This document shows positions 17,139 through 25,694 of a stretch of 64,000 bases of DNA, piece after piece. The stretch covers positions 1 to 64,000 of the forward strand of contig DAOQSN010000002.1 of assembly GCA_035356615.1 (NCBI GenBank), in the 5' to 3' direction. Below the pieces are notes generated by a model. It was not told where the DNA came from, did no database searches, and saw only the letters and a list, made by a program, of their open reading frames with translations. The stretch comes from JAKQDH01 sp029558835 (lineage in GTDB: Bacteria > Planctomycetota > Phycisphaerae > UBA1845). The position numbers were made by a program, and so were the translations under genes. Each line of letters starts with the position of its first letter. Position 1 is the stretch's first letter.

Positions 17139-18218
17139 ATGGAATACATGCAGTGGGCCAAGACCCATCGCCGAGTGATATACGAACTGACGGGGAGCGG
17201 GGTTCCGGCCCTGCCCATCGCGGAACTTGGCGCGACGCTTGACGACGTGTGTCTGGATTCGCACGCGGACTACTACGGCCGCACGGACCTGACGGCCGCC
17301 GTGGCGGAGCGGTACGGCTTACCGCCGCGGCAGGTGCTTCCCGTGGCGGGCACCAGCCTGGCGAACTTCCTGGTTCTGGCACTGGCGGCCGAGCTCGGCC
17401 CAGCGGTTGCCCTCGAGCGCCCCCTTTACGAACCGCTGGAGCGGGCCGCCGGCGTGCTGAAGTTGGAGCTGGTGCGGCTGGATCGGCCCGCCGAACGTGG
17501 TTTCGCCGTGGATACCGAGGCCGTCGAGCAGGCCGCTCGCAACGGCGCAAAGGCGGTCTTTCTGACCAACCTCCACAACCCCTCCGGCCAATACCTTTCG
17601 CCGGACGCGCTCCGCGAGTTGGCCGGCTGCTGTCGGCGTCTGGAAGCGCTGTTGATCGTGGACGAGGTGTATCTCGATGGCGCCCACCTGACGGTCGGTG
17701 CGCCGTTGTGGACGGCGGCGGGGCTGGCCGAGAACGTCATCGTGACCAGTTCGCTGACCAAGGTGTACGGGCTGGGTGGACTGCGGGTCGGGTGGGTGCT
17801 GGCCCAGCCACAGTGGATCGAGCGGCTCAAGCTGCTTCTCGATGCCGTCAACCCGTGCAACTCGGCGGTCTCCGAGGCGCTGGGCGTGCGTGCCTTCGCC
17901 CGCCTCGCGCATCTCGAGGAACGCTACCGGCGCTACCACGCTGAGGGTCAGCGCGTGTACCGCGCCTGGCTGCGGGACGAGACGACGCTCAACGGATACC
18001 CGAATCACGGGGCGGTTTTTGAATGCGTCCGGTTGCCGGTCGGGGTGTTGGGCGTGCGGCTCAATGAGCTGCTGATGAGCCGGTTCGATACCCAGGTGGT
18101 GCCGGGCAGCTTCTTCGGTCTGGACGACCACGTCCGCATCTGCACGGCCGTCGAGTCCGAACCGCTTCAAGAAGGGCTGGCACGCGTCAGCCAGGCCCTG
18201 CGGCAACTGACCGCGTAA
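17139..18218 (+). CDS. PLP-dependent aminotransferase, class I/II
   Basis: Fold-type I aminotransferase of 359 residues acting in the cytoplasm. Seen are the Tyr/Asp-containing ERPLYEPLE and HNPSGQYLSPD segments, the PLP-ring-binding Asp in LLIVDEVYLDG, and the Schiff-base lysine in SSLTKVYGLGGLRVGW. The lysine pentapeptide and the arginine after GLGGL are as in alliinase/aspartate aminotransferase relatives. The substrate cannot be assigned; the closest recognisable pattern is of MocR/HisC-like stand-alone aminotransferases. It is convergent with the S66 peptidase gene and appears monocistronic. Confidence 0.87.
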   Translation: MEYMQWAKTHRRVIYELTGSGVPALPIAELGATLDDVCLDSHADYYGRTDLTAAVAERYGLPPRQVLPVAGTSLANFLVLALAAELGPAVALERPLYEPLERAAGVLKLELVRLDRPAERGFAVDTEAVEQAARNGAKAVFLTNLHNPSGQYLSPDALRELAGCCRRLEALLIVDEVYLDGAHLTVGAPLWTAAGLAENVIVTSSLTKVYGLGGLRVGWVLAQPQWIERLKLLLDAVNPCNSAVSEALGVRAFARLAHLEERYRRYHAEGQRVYRAWLRDETTLNGYPNHGAVFECVRLPVGVLGVRLNELLMSRFDTQVVPGSFFGLDDHVRICTAVESEPLQEGLARVSQALRQLTA

Positions 18219-18274
18219 GCGGCAGCAGTCTGCGCAATCCGAGCCCAAGCGGTAGCGAGGGGTCTTGCGGCGCC

Positions 18275-19408
18275 CTACGTTTCCCGCGCCTGGAACACGC
18301 GATAGGTGCCCTCATTCTGTCGCTGGACGCGCAGCGGGCGACGCAGGCGGAGCGGAGACATGGGCCAGACGTGCCCGATCTGATCCGTCACGAGCACCGG
18401 CAGGTTCGATCCGCGGGGAAGGTGATACGGCAGCAGGGCGAGCACGGCATCCCGCAAGTTCTCATAACCGCGGTGGAAATCACCCAGCAGCAGACCGCCA
18501 CCCTGCGCCCAGAATCCCGCGAGCGTCAGTGCGGCCAACATGCGATCGATGCGTTCCGGCTTCTCGTTGAGATCCTCGAGCACCAACCAGCATCCTGTCG
18601 GCGCGGCGCGCCGCGCCGGCAGGGGGTGCTCGTGTTGCGTGGGTGTCGCCCCCACCTGGAGCCGGTCCATCTCCCACCCCGCCCGTACGGTGGGCACCGC
18701 CCACCGCGACCCCAACAGGGTCTGCATGACAGTGAGGTTCCCGCCCACAAACTCAGCCTCGAAACGCTCGGGCAGCGTCCCCTGGACCAGTCGGGCGTCC
18801 AGAGGCGGATCGGGCTCCTTGCCGTCCAGCACGTCGACCATGACCCGAGCGGAGTACGCCAGTTGCTCGCGCAGGCAGGCCTGCCGGGATGCTCCCGACT
18901 TAGTCTCTCCACCCCCATCCTCCGCCGCGCGCTCCGGCACCCGTGCCTGTCGGCGAAGAGCATACAGGAGCAACGCCGGGCCCAGGTAGTGGACCCCCTC
19001 GTTCGGAGGACTCGCGGCCACCAGATTCACCAGCGTCGTCAGCTCGCTGAAGCCAAACACGGTGATCGGGCGACCCCGCCGGGCAAGCACGGTCAGGTCG
19101 AGTTGCGGCAGCAGACGCGTGAACCACGCGCCGCCGCGGATCGTCACGATGGCGGTTACGTCGTCGTCCGCGAGCGCCCCCATCAGGTCGCCCGCCCGCG
19201 CGTCGTCGTCCCGGCGCCCGCCGTGGTGATCGTCCTCCGGGGCGTCGAGCAAGGCGGCGTCGCCCCTCACGCGGAAACGCGGTCCGAACATCTCCTGCAT
19301 CAACTCGACAAACGCAGGCGCGGAGCCCACGCCCAGGTGCTCGAAGAAGGCCGAGCAAGGGGCAGCCGGCGCAGCCAAATGGATGATGGGAAGGTTCGCA
19401 GGGCTCAT
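18275..19408 (-). CDS. Peptidase family S66 (LD-carboxypeptidase-like)
   Basis: Serine peptidase of the LD-carboxypeptidase family, 377 residues, which in other bacteria trims the terminal D-alanine from murein tetrapeptides during cell-wall recycling or cleaves microcin-like peptides. The nucleophile S121 lies in VFGFSELTTL, after the RGGAWFTRLLPQLD segment typical of the family. The Glu of the triad is probably E278 in LEDLNEKPERIDRM, and the His is H346 in TDQIGH. VGGNLTVMQTLLGS is also conserved. It is longer than LdcA, with an insertion at about residues 155-175 and a His/Asp-rich loop at 58-72. No signal peptide, so cytoplasmic. It starts six bases after btpA and is the last gene of the groES-btpA-S66 set. 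Confidence 0.87.
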   Translation of the reverse strand: MSPANLPIIHLAAPAAPCSAFFEHLGVGSAPAFVELMQEMFGPRFRVRGDAALLDAPEDDHHGGRRDDDARAGDLMGALADDDVTAIVTIRGGAWFTRLLPQLDLTVLARRGRPITVFGFSELTTLVNLVAASPPNEGVHYLGPALLLYALRRQARVPERAAEDGGGETKSGASRQACLREQLAYSARVMVDVLDGKEPDPPLDARLVQGTLPERFEAEFVGGNLTVMQTLLGSRWAVPTVRAGWEMDRLQVGATPTQHEHPLPARRAAPTGCWLVLEDLNEKPERIDRMLAALTLAGFWAQGGGLLLGDFHRGYENLRDAVLALLPYHLPRGSNLPVLVTDQIGHVWPMSPLRLRRPLRVQRQNEGTYRVFQARET

Positions 19409-19414
19409 GGCGCA

Positions 19415-20200
19415 CTACGCTCGCCCGGCCGCCCGCACGAATGCCCGCGCGCGGCTGGAATCAATCGGGGCGGCCAGATCGCCCCCCGCCTTCAGGGCCG
19501 TCCCGACGATCACGCCGTGGCACATCGGCAGCAGAATACCGATGGTTTCGACGGTGGCCCCGCTGCCGACGTAGACGCGCCGATCGGGGACCGCCTCGCA
19601 CACCAGCCGGACATCTTGCGGATCGACGGGCGCGCCCGTCGCGGGTCCGCTGACCACTAAGGCATCCGCAAGCCCACGATACGCGGTTTCCCGCGCTGCC
19701 TGGGCTAGGTCCGGCGTGCTGATGGGCGTGGCGTGCTTAACGTGCACATCGGCGAAGATGGCCACACGGGCGCCGAGCAGCTTGCGATAGCGCAGCGTCC
19801 GATCCGCCCGCCCGGTGAGCAGGCCCTGGTCGGTGGCGCTGACGCCGGTGTGCACGTTGACGCGGATGAAGCTCGCCCCCGCGGCGGCCGCGATACCCAG
19901 GGCCGACCGGGCGTCATTCCGCAATACGTTGATGCCGATGGGCCGCCCGGTGGCGACGCGAATCCGGTCCGCCACCACGGTCATGGCCGCGAGCGTTGCG
20001 GGCTCCACGTTCTCAGCGTGGAAGGGCCGATCGCCGTAGTTCTCGATCAACAGCGCGTCGAAGCCTGCTTCCGTCAGCAGGCGGGCGTCCGTCACGGCAT
20101 GCTCGATGATGTCCGGCATGGACAGCAGGTGCAGCGGACTGCCGGGCAGGGCGGGCAGGTGCACCATGCCGATGAGCGCCGGAGTGGGAAGGTCAATCAT
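19415..20200 (-). CDS. BtpA/SgcQ-family TIM-barrel protein
   Basis: Predicted TIM-barrel protein of 261 residues in the BtpA/SgcQ family. It begins IGMVHLPALPGSPLH, the family hallmark, and continues with LIENYGDRPFHAENVEPATLAAMT, IGINVLRNDARSALGIAAAAGASFIRVNVHTG and a phosphate-binding-like GSGATVETI. BtpA was described in cyanobacteria as needed for stable photosystem I, but homologues are widespread in non-phototrophs and the chemical role is unknown; the fold suggests a sugar- or nucleotide-related enzyme. It lies between groES and the S66 peptidase gene on the same strand. Confidence 0.9.
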   Translation of the reverse strand: MIDLPTPALIGMVHLPALPGSPLHLLSMPDIIEHAVTDARLLTEAGFDALLIENYGDRPFHAENVEPATLAAMTVVADRIRVATGRPIGINVLRNDARSALGIAAAAGASFIRVNVHTGVSATDQGLLTGRADRTLRYRKLLGARVAIFADVHVKHATPISTPDLAQAARETAYRGLADALVVSGPATGAPVDPQDVRLVCEAVPDRRVYVGSGATVETIGILLPMCHGVIVGTALKAGGDLAAPIDSSRARAFVRAAGRA

Positions 20201-20254
20201 CGGTATGCTCGGGTTGATCGTCTACGTTCGTGGATCGCCTCGCGGGCACCAGAC

Positions 20255-20578
20255 TCACTCGGGTCGGCGGAACACCGCCACGACGTCCTCCACGGGCACC
20301 ACGTACAGGCAGTTGCCTGCCTCGAACTCGACCGGAATCGCATTCTTGGGGTTGAACAGCACGCGGTCGTACTGGCGGATGGGGTAGTCATCGTCGTGCT
20401 CGATCTGGGCGGAGATGGTGACGATCCGCCCGGTGATGGTCGGAATCTCGAGCGAGTCGGGCAGCTCGATGCCGCCCTTCGTAACCTTGCGGTCCTCGTC
20501 CTTGCGGATGAGGACGCGCTTGCCCAGCGGCTCGACGGTGTCGGGCTGGTCCTTCCTGGTTTTGGGCTTCTCCGCCAT
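20255..20578 (-). CDS. groS: Co-chaperonin GroES-like protein
   Basis: Cpn10-family protein of 107 residues. It has VEPLGKRVLIRKDEDRKVTKGGIELPDS, where the mobile loop that contacts GroEL would lie, and the C-terminal beta strand YVVPVEDVVAVF. It is slightly longer than standard GroES because of an N-terminal lysine-rich extension, and the mobile loop lacks the usual IVL triplet, so it may be a divergent paralogue. No groEL gene is adjacent and no CIRCE operator was seen upstream. It is the first gene of the groES-btpA-S66 set. Confidence 0.83.
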   Translation of the reverse strand: MAEKPKTRKDQPDTVEPLGKRVLIRKDEDRKVTKGGIELPDSLEIPTITGRIVTISAQIEHDDDYPIRQYDRVLFNPKNAIPVEFEAGNCLYVVPVEDVVAVFRRPE

Positions 20579-21112
20579 GCCGTTACTCCCCGTATCCGAA
20601 CGCCTGCACGCCCGCCCATTGCAACCCAGCGGGGACGTCTGCCGACCGGCGACACCCAGCTCGGCATGCACGGGCCAACCCATTGTACGGGGTGGCCGGC
20701 GCGGACGCCACGCTGAGGCGGGGCAGGGGCAGCGGCCACGGGTGTCAACCCGGGGCATCGGGGTTCCTTTTGTCTTCTGTGAGCACCAGCGGGGCGAAAG
20801 GCACGCATACTGCTCCCACCGCGTGCGAGGACATTTCACCGACACCGTTCCACACCGTGAGCGCCAAGAGTCCCCACGACCGCGATGAAATCCGCTCGCC
20901 CTCCGGGCGGAAGAAGAAGAGAGTAAGGAACATGACCTCGCCCCAGGGACTGCAAGTCCCTGGCAACGCTCGTTGGCCCTCCGGGCCGCACACAACGCTC
21001 GCGCCTCGGCTAAGACCAGGCGCATCCCTTACCCGTGACAGGCTCATCCCTCCCCCGGTAGGGCACGCGATCGCTGGCAGGAGCTTCGTGCCACCCTACA
21101 TGCCGCTTCTCG
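20579..21112. other. Gene-free region
   Basis: Between the groES start and the DUF167 stop. It contains a perfect CAGGGACTTGCAGTCCCTG-like palindrome at about 20944-20963 (CAGGGACT-GCA-AGTCCCTG) and a GGCCC-TCC-GGGCC stem. I see no gene and no heat-shock operator. Confidence 0.55.
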
Positions 21113-21418
21113 CTAGCGCTCGGGCTCGGAAGGTTGTTCGAGGACGCGGCGGACGGTTTCTTCGACGACCGCTTCGATGCGGACGGTTTTGAGCGGCTGG
21201 GTGTGGCCGGCCACCACTTCGATGGAGCGGCGGGGGACTTTGAGAAGCTTGGCGAGGTAGGCGGTGAGGGCGGCGTTGGCTTTGCCGTGCTCGGGGGCGG
21301 CGGCTACGGCGATCCGCGCCCGGCCGGACCATTCGCCCAGTAGCCGCGTGCGGGAGGCACCGGGGACCACCTTCACCGGCAGCAGCACGGCCCCGTCCAC
21401 GATCTTCAGTTCGAGCAT
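21113..21418 (-). CDS. DUF167 (YggU-family) protein
   Basis: Small conserved protein of 101 residues in the DUF167 family. The pattern LPVKVVPGASRTRLLGEWSGRARIAVAAAPEHGKANAAL is characteristic, including the GKAN motif, and VEVVAGHTQPLKTVRI follows. The cellular role of the family is unknown. Neighbours give no functional hint: groES lies downstream across a 534 bp gap and a radical SAM gene is divergent. Confidence 0.9.
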   Translation of the reverse strand: MLELKIVDGAVLLPVKVVPGASRTRLLGEWSGRARIAVAAAPEHGKANAALTAYLAKLLKVPRRSIEVVAGHTQPLKTVRIEAVVEETVRRVLEQPSEPER

Positions 21419-21871
21419 ACCGACATCCTAAGTTGGACGGCGCAAGTGGGAAACCAGGAAGGCGGCATGCCCAAGCCAAAGGCGCCTGCCTGCCAGCAGG
21501 CCGGCCGGCACGCGTGATGGCAAGCGGGCTTCGTCCGGCCGAGCGCATGGCGGCGCTGCGCTTGGCCATGCCACCCTCACACGCCCACGCAACGCTCACT
21601 TGGCCATGCCGCCCTCGCGCGGCCGTCGGTCTCCCCCTTCGTGTGGAGCTGTTTGGCAGTACGGCGGGTGAACCGTCGGGGCGCACTGCCCCGGCGGCCA
21701 TGCCTCAGCGGTGCTCACGCCCGGCTCATCAACCACGGCCGGTCCGCACGGCGTTGCGACAGGCGGGCCGCCGGCCGGCTTGCAACCCTAACAGAATTAG
21801 AATATGCTGCCCGGCACGGTGCCGTGGGGCCGTACGCTCGATGAAGGACAGGCTGGTGAGGGCCGGCGTCG
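21419..21871. other. Divergent intergenic region with repeat element
   Basis: Lies between DUF167 and the radical SAM gene. Besides the element at 21448-21576 it has a less GC-rich patch around 21785-21815 (ACAGAATTAGAATATGC) that could contain a promoter for the radical SAM gene. No gene is seen. Confidence 0.55.
21448..21576 (+). repeat. Interspersed ~130 bp palindromic element, full copy
   Basis: Left arm GGGAAACCAGGAAGGCGGCA (from 21448), then CATGCCC; the right end is the exact 27-nt core at 21550-21576 ending GGCCATGCCACCC. The outer GGCGGCATGCCC and GGCCATGCCACCC are imperfect inverted repeats. Confidence 0.8.
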
Positions 21872-22936
21872 ATGAAGCTGCGCGTGGTGGACAATCCGCC
21901 GAACCCGTACCTGTCGCAGCACGCGGAGTGGCTGGTGCCGCCGCCGCCGGCGAAGCTGGAGGTGTACGAGGAGCGGGCCCGGTCCATCCTGTCGCGCAAC
22001 GACAGCCCGGACTTGCCTTATACGTGGTCGGTCAACCCGTACCGCGGCTGCCAGCACGCCTGCGCCTACTGCTACGCCCGCTGCACGCATGAGTACCTGG
22101 GCTTCGGGGCGGGCACGGACTTCGACACCAAGCTGGTGGCCAAAGTGAACGCTCCCGAGCTGCTGCGGCGGGTGTTCGCTCGCCCCCGCTGGGATCGTCA
22201 GCACGTGCATTTCTCCGGCGTGACCGACTGCTATCAGCCGCTGGAAGCGAATTACGAGCTGACGCGCCGCTGCCTGGAGGTGTGCCTGGAGTTCCGCAAC
22301 CCCGCGTGCGTGGTGACAAAGGGTGCGCTGGTGATGCGAGACGCGGAGTTGCTGGCGGAGCTGAACCAGCGGGCGGGCTCGGCCGTGCAGATCAGCATCC
22401 CCTTTGCCGATGCCGAGCCGGCGGGGTTGATCGAGCCGCAGGCACCGCCGCCCGCTCGCCGGTTCGAGGCGGTGCGCCGCCTGCGCGAGGCCGGGGTGCC
22501 GGTGGGCATCCTGGTGTCGCCGATCATCCCGGGGTTGACGGACCAGCAGGTGCCGCGGATTCTGGAACTGGCGGCCGAAGCCGGCGCGGAATCGGCCACC
22601 TATACGGCCCTGCGTCTGCCGGGCAGCGTCGTCGAGGTGTTCACGCGGCGTTTGCAGGAAGCGCTGCCGTTGCGGGCTCAGCGTGTGCTGGCGCGGCTCC
22701 GTGACATCCGCGGCGGGCGGCTCAGCGACTCGCGCTTCGGAGCGCGGATGCGTGGCGAGGGGCCCTACTGGGAGAGCATCGCCCGGCTGTTCGAGTTGCA
22801 GCGTCGGCGCGTGGGTCTGGATTGCGGTTGCCTGTCGGATGACGCGCCGGGCCGGTTGTGCGGGGCTGTCCCGAAGGATGCTGCCGCGTCCGCACCGCGC
22901 GAGGCAGAGCAACTGAGCTTCGACTTCGCGTGCTGA
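21872..22936 (+). CDS. SPL/Rv2578c-type radical SAM protein
   Basis: Radical SAM protein of 354 residues related to spore photoproduct lyase-like proteins of the Rv2578c/PA0069 type. The [4Fe-4S] cluster cysteines C60, C64 and C67 lie in NPYRGCQHACAYCYAR, and FSGVTDCYQPLEANYELTRRCLE is the typical following segment. A DFDTKL motif and VSPIIPGLTD are also conserved. The substrate is unknown; these proteins are often annotated as DNA repair photolyase-like without proof. The start ATG at 21872 is the family start. C-terminal cysteines (DCGCLSDD...LCG) could form an additional metal site. Confidence 0.9.
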   Translation: MKLRVVDNPPNPYLSQHAEWLVPPPPAKLEVYEERARSILSRNDSPDLPYTWSVNPYRGCQHACAYCYARCTHEYLGFGAGTDFDTKLVAKVNAPELLRRVFARPRWDRQHVHFSGVTDCYQPLEANYELTRRCLEVCLEFRNPACVVTKGALVMRDAELLAELNQRAGSAVQISIPFADAEPAGLIEPQAPPPARRFEAVRRLREAGVPVGILVSPIIPGLTDQQVPRILELAAEAGAESATYTALRLPGSVVEVFTRRLQEALPLRAQRVLARLRDIRGGRLSDSRFGARMRGEGPYWESIARLFELQRRRVGLDCGCLSDDAPGRLCGAVPKDAAASAPREAEQLSFDFAC

Positions 22937-23011
22937 GGGGATGCGAAAGCCGGTGAGCATTGTGCCGGGTGCAGAGGAGCGCCGGGCCTTGGGCAATGCG
23001 GAGGATGCAAC

Positions 23012-23944
23012 ATGCACGGGCCGGGTGGGGTGATCGTCGGGCGCGGATTCGTGCAGCCGAGGCGACCGACGGGAAAGGTGGTGAGGTTCACCATGATGCT
23101 GGTGCTGCTGACAACCGCGTGCCGCGAGGCCAAGGCACCGGTTAAGGAAATGCAGGTTCCCCCAAATCCCGCGACGCAGCCGCCCGCGTCGGCGGACGCA
23201 GCGCCGCCGGGGCCGTCGGCCGAGGCGCCGCCGGAGGTTGCGGCGACGCCGACCGCACCGGCCGCGGAGCCTGCGCTGGGGCGTTTGCCGCGCTCGGCCG
23301 AGCGCAACACGGAGCGTCTGCGGATGGTCGAGCAACAGATCGCCGCGCGCGGCGTCCGCGACGAGCGCGTGTTGCAGGCAATGCGGGACGTGCCGCGGCA
23401 CTGGTTCGTCCCCGCGGGGCAGGCACACCTGGCCTACCAGGACAGCGCGCTGCCCATCGGGTATGAACAGACGATCTCGCAGCCGTACATCGTGGCGCTT
23501 ATGACGGCCGCGCTGGAGCTGGAACCCGGGCAGAAGGTGCTGGAAATCGGCACGGGTTCGGGTTATCAGGCGGCCGTGCTGGCGGAGCTTACCAACAAGG
23601 TGTACACGATCGAGATCGTCGAGCCGCTGGCCAGGGAAACCGCGGCCCTGCTGAAGGAGAAGAGCTACGACGGCATTCGGGTACGGATCGGCGACGGGTA
23701 CCTGGGCTGGCCCGAGGAGGCGCCGTTTGATGCCATTATCGTGACGTGCGCGCCGGAGTCGCCGCCGGCCGCGTTGGTCGCGCAATTGGCCGTCGGCGGG
23801 CGGATGTGCATCCCCGTCGGGGCCGAGTGGAGCGGGCAGGAGCTGGTCCTGCTGCGCAAGCAGCCCGACGGCACGCTCGAACGCAAGGTGATCGAATGGG
23901 TGCGCTTCGTGCCGATGACGGGCAAGGCACGGGGAAATGAATAG
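23012..23944 (+). CDS. pcm: Membrane-anchored protein-L-isoaspartate O-methyltransferase
   Basis: SAM-dependent methyltransferase that initiates repair of isoaspartyl residues in aged proteins, 310 residues. The PCMT domain starts at about residue 100: RVLQAMRDVPRHWFVP, AYQDSALPIGYEQTISQPYIVALM and the SAM motif VLEIGTGSGYQAAVLAEL are all intact. The N-terminus is unusual: a basic region, a hydrophobic stretch VVRFTMMLVLLTTAC ending in a possible lipobox cysteine (C37), then a 55-residue Pro/Ala linker. This suggests export and anchoring, although SAM is normally cytoplasmic. ATG at 23012 has GGAGG seven bases upstream; the lipobox is imperfect. The last codon and stop belong to a repeated post-stop element. 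Confidence 0.9.
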   Translation: MHGPGGVIVGRGFVQPRRPTGKVVRFTMMLVLLTTACREAKAPVKEMQVPPNPATQPPASADAAPPGPSAEAPPEVAATPTAPAAEPALGRLPRSAERNTERLRMVEQQIAARGVRDERVLQAMRDVPRHWFVPAGQAHLAYQDSALPIGYEQTISQPYIVALMTAALELEPGQKVLEIGTGSGYQAAVLAELTNKVYTIEIVEPLARETAALLKEKSYDGIRVRIGDGYLGWPEEAPFDAIIVTCAPESPPAALVAQLAVGGRMCIPVGAEWSGQELVLLRKQPDGTLERKVIEWVRFVPMTGKARGNE

Positions 23945-24030
23945 CGAATGGAGAGAAGCGGAAGGCAAGAGGAAGGCGTAGGGCGGGCTCTGCCCGCCGC
24001 CGGAATAGCGGAAGCGGAAGGCAAGCGGGA
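23939..24030 (+). repeat. Post-stop repeat element, copy 3
   Basis: GAATAGCGAATGGAGAGAAG, then GGAAGGCAAG, the hairpin GGGCGGGCTCTGCCCGCC, a second GAATAGCG and again GGAAGGCAAGCGG. It matches the copy at 3016-3105 over nearly its whole length. The first TAG is the pcm stop codon. Confidence 0.75.
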
Positions 24031-24093
24031 GAGGACGCGGGACGGGCGATCCGAACCGCGACCGCGAGGAAACGGACGAAGGAGACGGCAACC

Positions 24094-25491
24094 GTGGCGG
24101 AACTGATGTTTCATGGCGCGGTGGAGGAGGTGACCGGCTCGCTGCACCTGGTGCGCGTGGACGACCGCTGGGTGGCGCTGGATTGCGGCATGTTCCACGG
24201 ACGCCGGGCCGAGATGGAGGAGAAGAACCGGGCGTGGCCGGTGCCGCCTGCGAAGCTCAGCGCGGTGGTCTTATCTCACGCCCACATCGACCATTCTGGG
24301 CGCCTGCCGCGCCTGGTGCGGGACGGCTTCGACGGGCCCATCTACTGCACGCCGGCCACGCGCGACCTGTGTGCCATCATGCTGGCTGACTCGGCCCACA
24401 TCCAGGAGGAAGATGTTTACTACGTCAACAAGCGCCGGCGGCGCAAGGGGCTCGAGCCGATCGAGCCGCTGTACGAAGGTGACGACGCGCTGGCGGCCGT
24501 CGGCATGATGCAGACGGTGTCGTATGACCGGTGGTTTTCGGTCGTCCCCGGGCTGTTGGCGTCGTTCGTGGATGCCGGGCACATGCTGGGGTCGGCCGGC
24601 ATCTACCTGGAGTTTGCCAAGCGTAACGGGCACACGCCCTCGCTGTTCTTCTCGGGTGACACGGGGCGCCCCAACAAGCCCATCATCCGCGACCCGCACC
24701 CGTTCCCCAAGTGCGGCACGATCATCTGCGAGAGCACCTACGGCAACCGGGACAACGAGCCGGTCGAGCAGGCCCGGGCCCAGCTTGTCGAGGTCGTGCA
24801 GCGCACCTACGCCCGCGGCGGGAAGCTCATCATTCCGGCGTTCTCCGTGGGGCGCACGCAGACGATCGCGTATTACCTGCAGGAGGAACTGAGCGCGGGG
24901 CGGATTCCTCCCTATCCCATCTACGTGGACAGCCCGCTGGCGGTGGATGCCACCGAAGTGTTCCTGACGCACCCGGAATGCTATGACCAGGACGCCCGCG
25001 CGCTGCACGCCCGCACGGGGAGCCTGTTGGGACCTTCCTGCTGCACCTACATTCGCGACGTCGAGGAGAGTAAGCGTCTGCACGCCCGCAAGGAACCCTG
25101 CACGATCCTCTCCGCCAGCGGCATGTGCGAGGCCGGACGCATCCGACACCACATCAAGAACAACGTCGAGAACCCCAACAACACCATCCTGATCGCCGGC
25201 TATCAGGCCGCCAATACGTTGGGGCGCCGCTTGGCCGATGGCGCTAACGAGATCAACCTGTTCAACGAGACCTACGCGGTGCGGGCGGCAGTCGTGCAGA
25301 TTCATGGTTTCAGCGCCCACGCCGATCGCACCGAGCTGTTGCGCCTGCTGACGCCGCTGAAGGACGAGAGCGAGCGCATCTGCCTGGTGCACGGCGAGCC
25401 GGACCAGCGCCAGGCGCTCGCCGCGACCCTCCGGGAGATGGGTTTCCCCCACGTGGAACTGCCCGGCCCCGGTCATCGGCTGACGCTCTGA
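24094..25491 (+). CDS. Metallo-beta-lactamase/beta-CASP RNA-processing nuclease
   Basis: Predicted zinc-dependent ribonuclease of the CPSF73/Ysh1-like beta-CASP group, 465 residues. The MBL zinc motif HAHIDH is at residues 62-67, followed by DAGHMLGSAG and FSGDTGR. The beta-CASP part has CESTYGNRD, IPAFSVGRTQT and SGMCEAGRIRHH, and the C-terminal GFSAHAD supplies the last zinc-binding histidine. All catalytic residues are present. Bacterial members process or degrade RNA, but the targets of this subgroup are unclear. GTG at 24094 is preceded by AAGGAG with good spacing. It follows pcm on the same strand, separated by a repeat. Confidence 0.93.
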   Translation: MAELMFHGAVEEVTGSLHLVRVDDRWVALDCGMFHGRRAEMEEKNRAWPVPPAKLSAVVLSHAHIDHSGRLPRLVRDGFDGPIYCTPATRDLCAIMLADSAHIQEEDVYYVNKRRRRKGLEPIEPLYEGDDALAAVGMMQTVSYDRWFSVVPGLLASFVDAGHMLGSAGIYLEFAKRNGHTPSLFFSGDTGRPNKPIIRDPHPFPKCGTIICESTYGNRDNEPVEQARAQLVEVVQRTYARGGKLIIPAFSVGRTQTIAYYLQEELSAGRIPPYPIYVDSPLAVDATEVFLTHPECYDQDARALHARTGSLLGPSCCTYIRDVEESKRLHARKEPCTILSASGMCEAGRIRHHIKNNVENPNNTILIAGYQAANTLGRRLADGANEINLFNETYAVRAAVVQIHGFSAHADRTELLRLLTPLKDESERICLVHGEPDQRQALAATLREMGFPHVELPGPGHRLTL

Positions 25492-25694
25492 ACCCACCGG
25501 GTGCGGTCTCCTGAACCCACCACCGGCTGAGGACCGCCGGGGCCCTGCCGGGCCCCAAGCGGTGTTTGCGTCCGTCCCGTATGGCGTTCCGGTCAGCGCC
25601 GGCGTAGAACACGCGGCACGGCGTCGCCCGCGACGACGGCCGCGCCCTAAGCGGCCGGCGGGAGAGCATCGGCAGCCGGTGGCTCTGGATCACC

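Noticed and set aside
20579..20900. CIRCE or other heat-shock operator before groES
   Set aside because: No TTAGCACTC inverted repeat was found.
21797..24091. A 764-residue open frame on the minus strand
   Set aside because: It is antisense to the radical SAM and pcm genes, has no domain, and arises from high GC at third positions.
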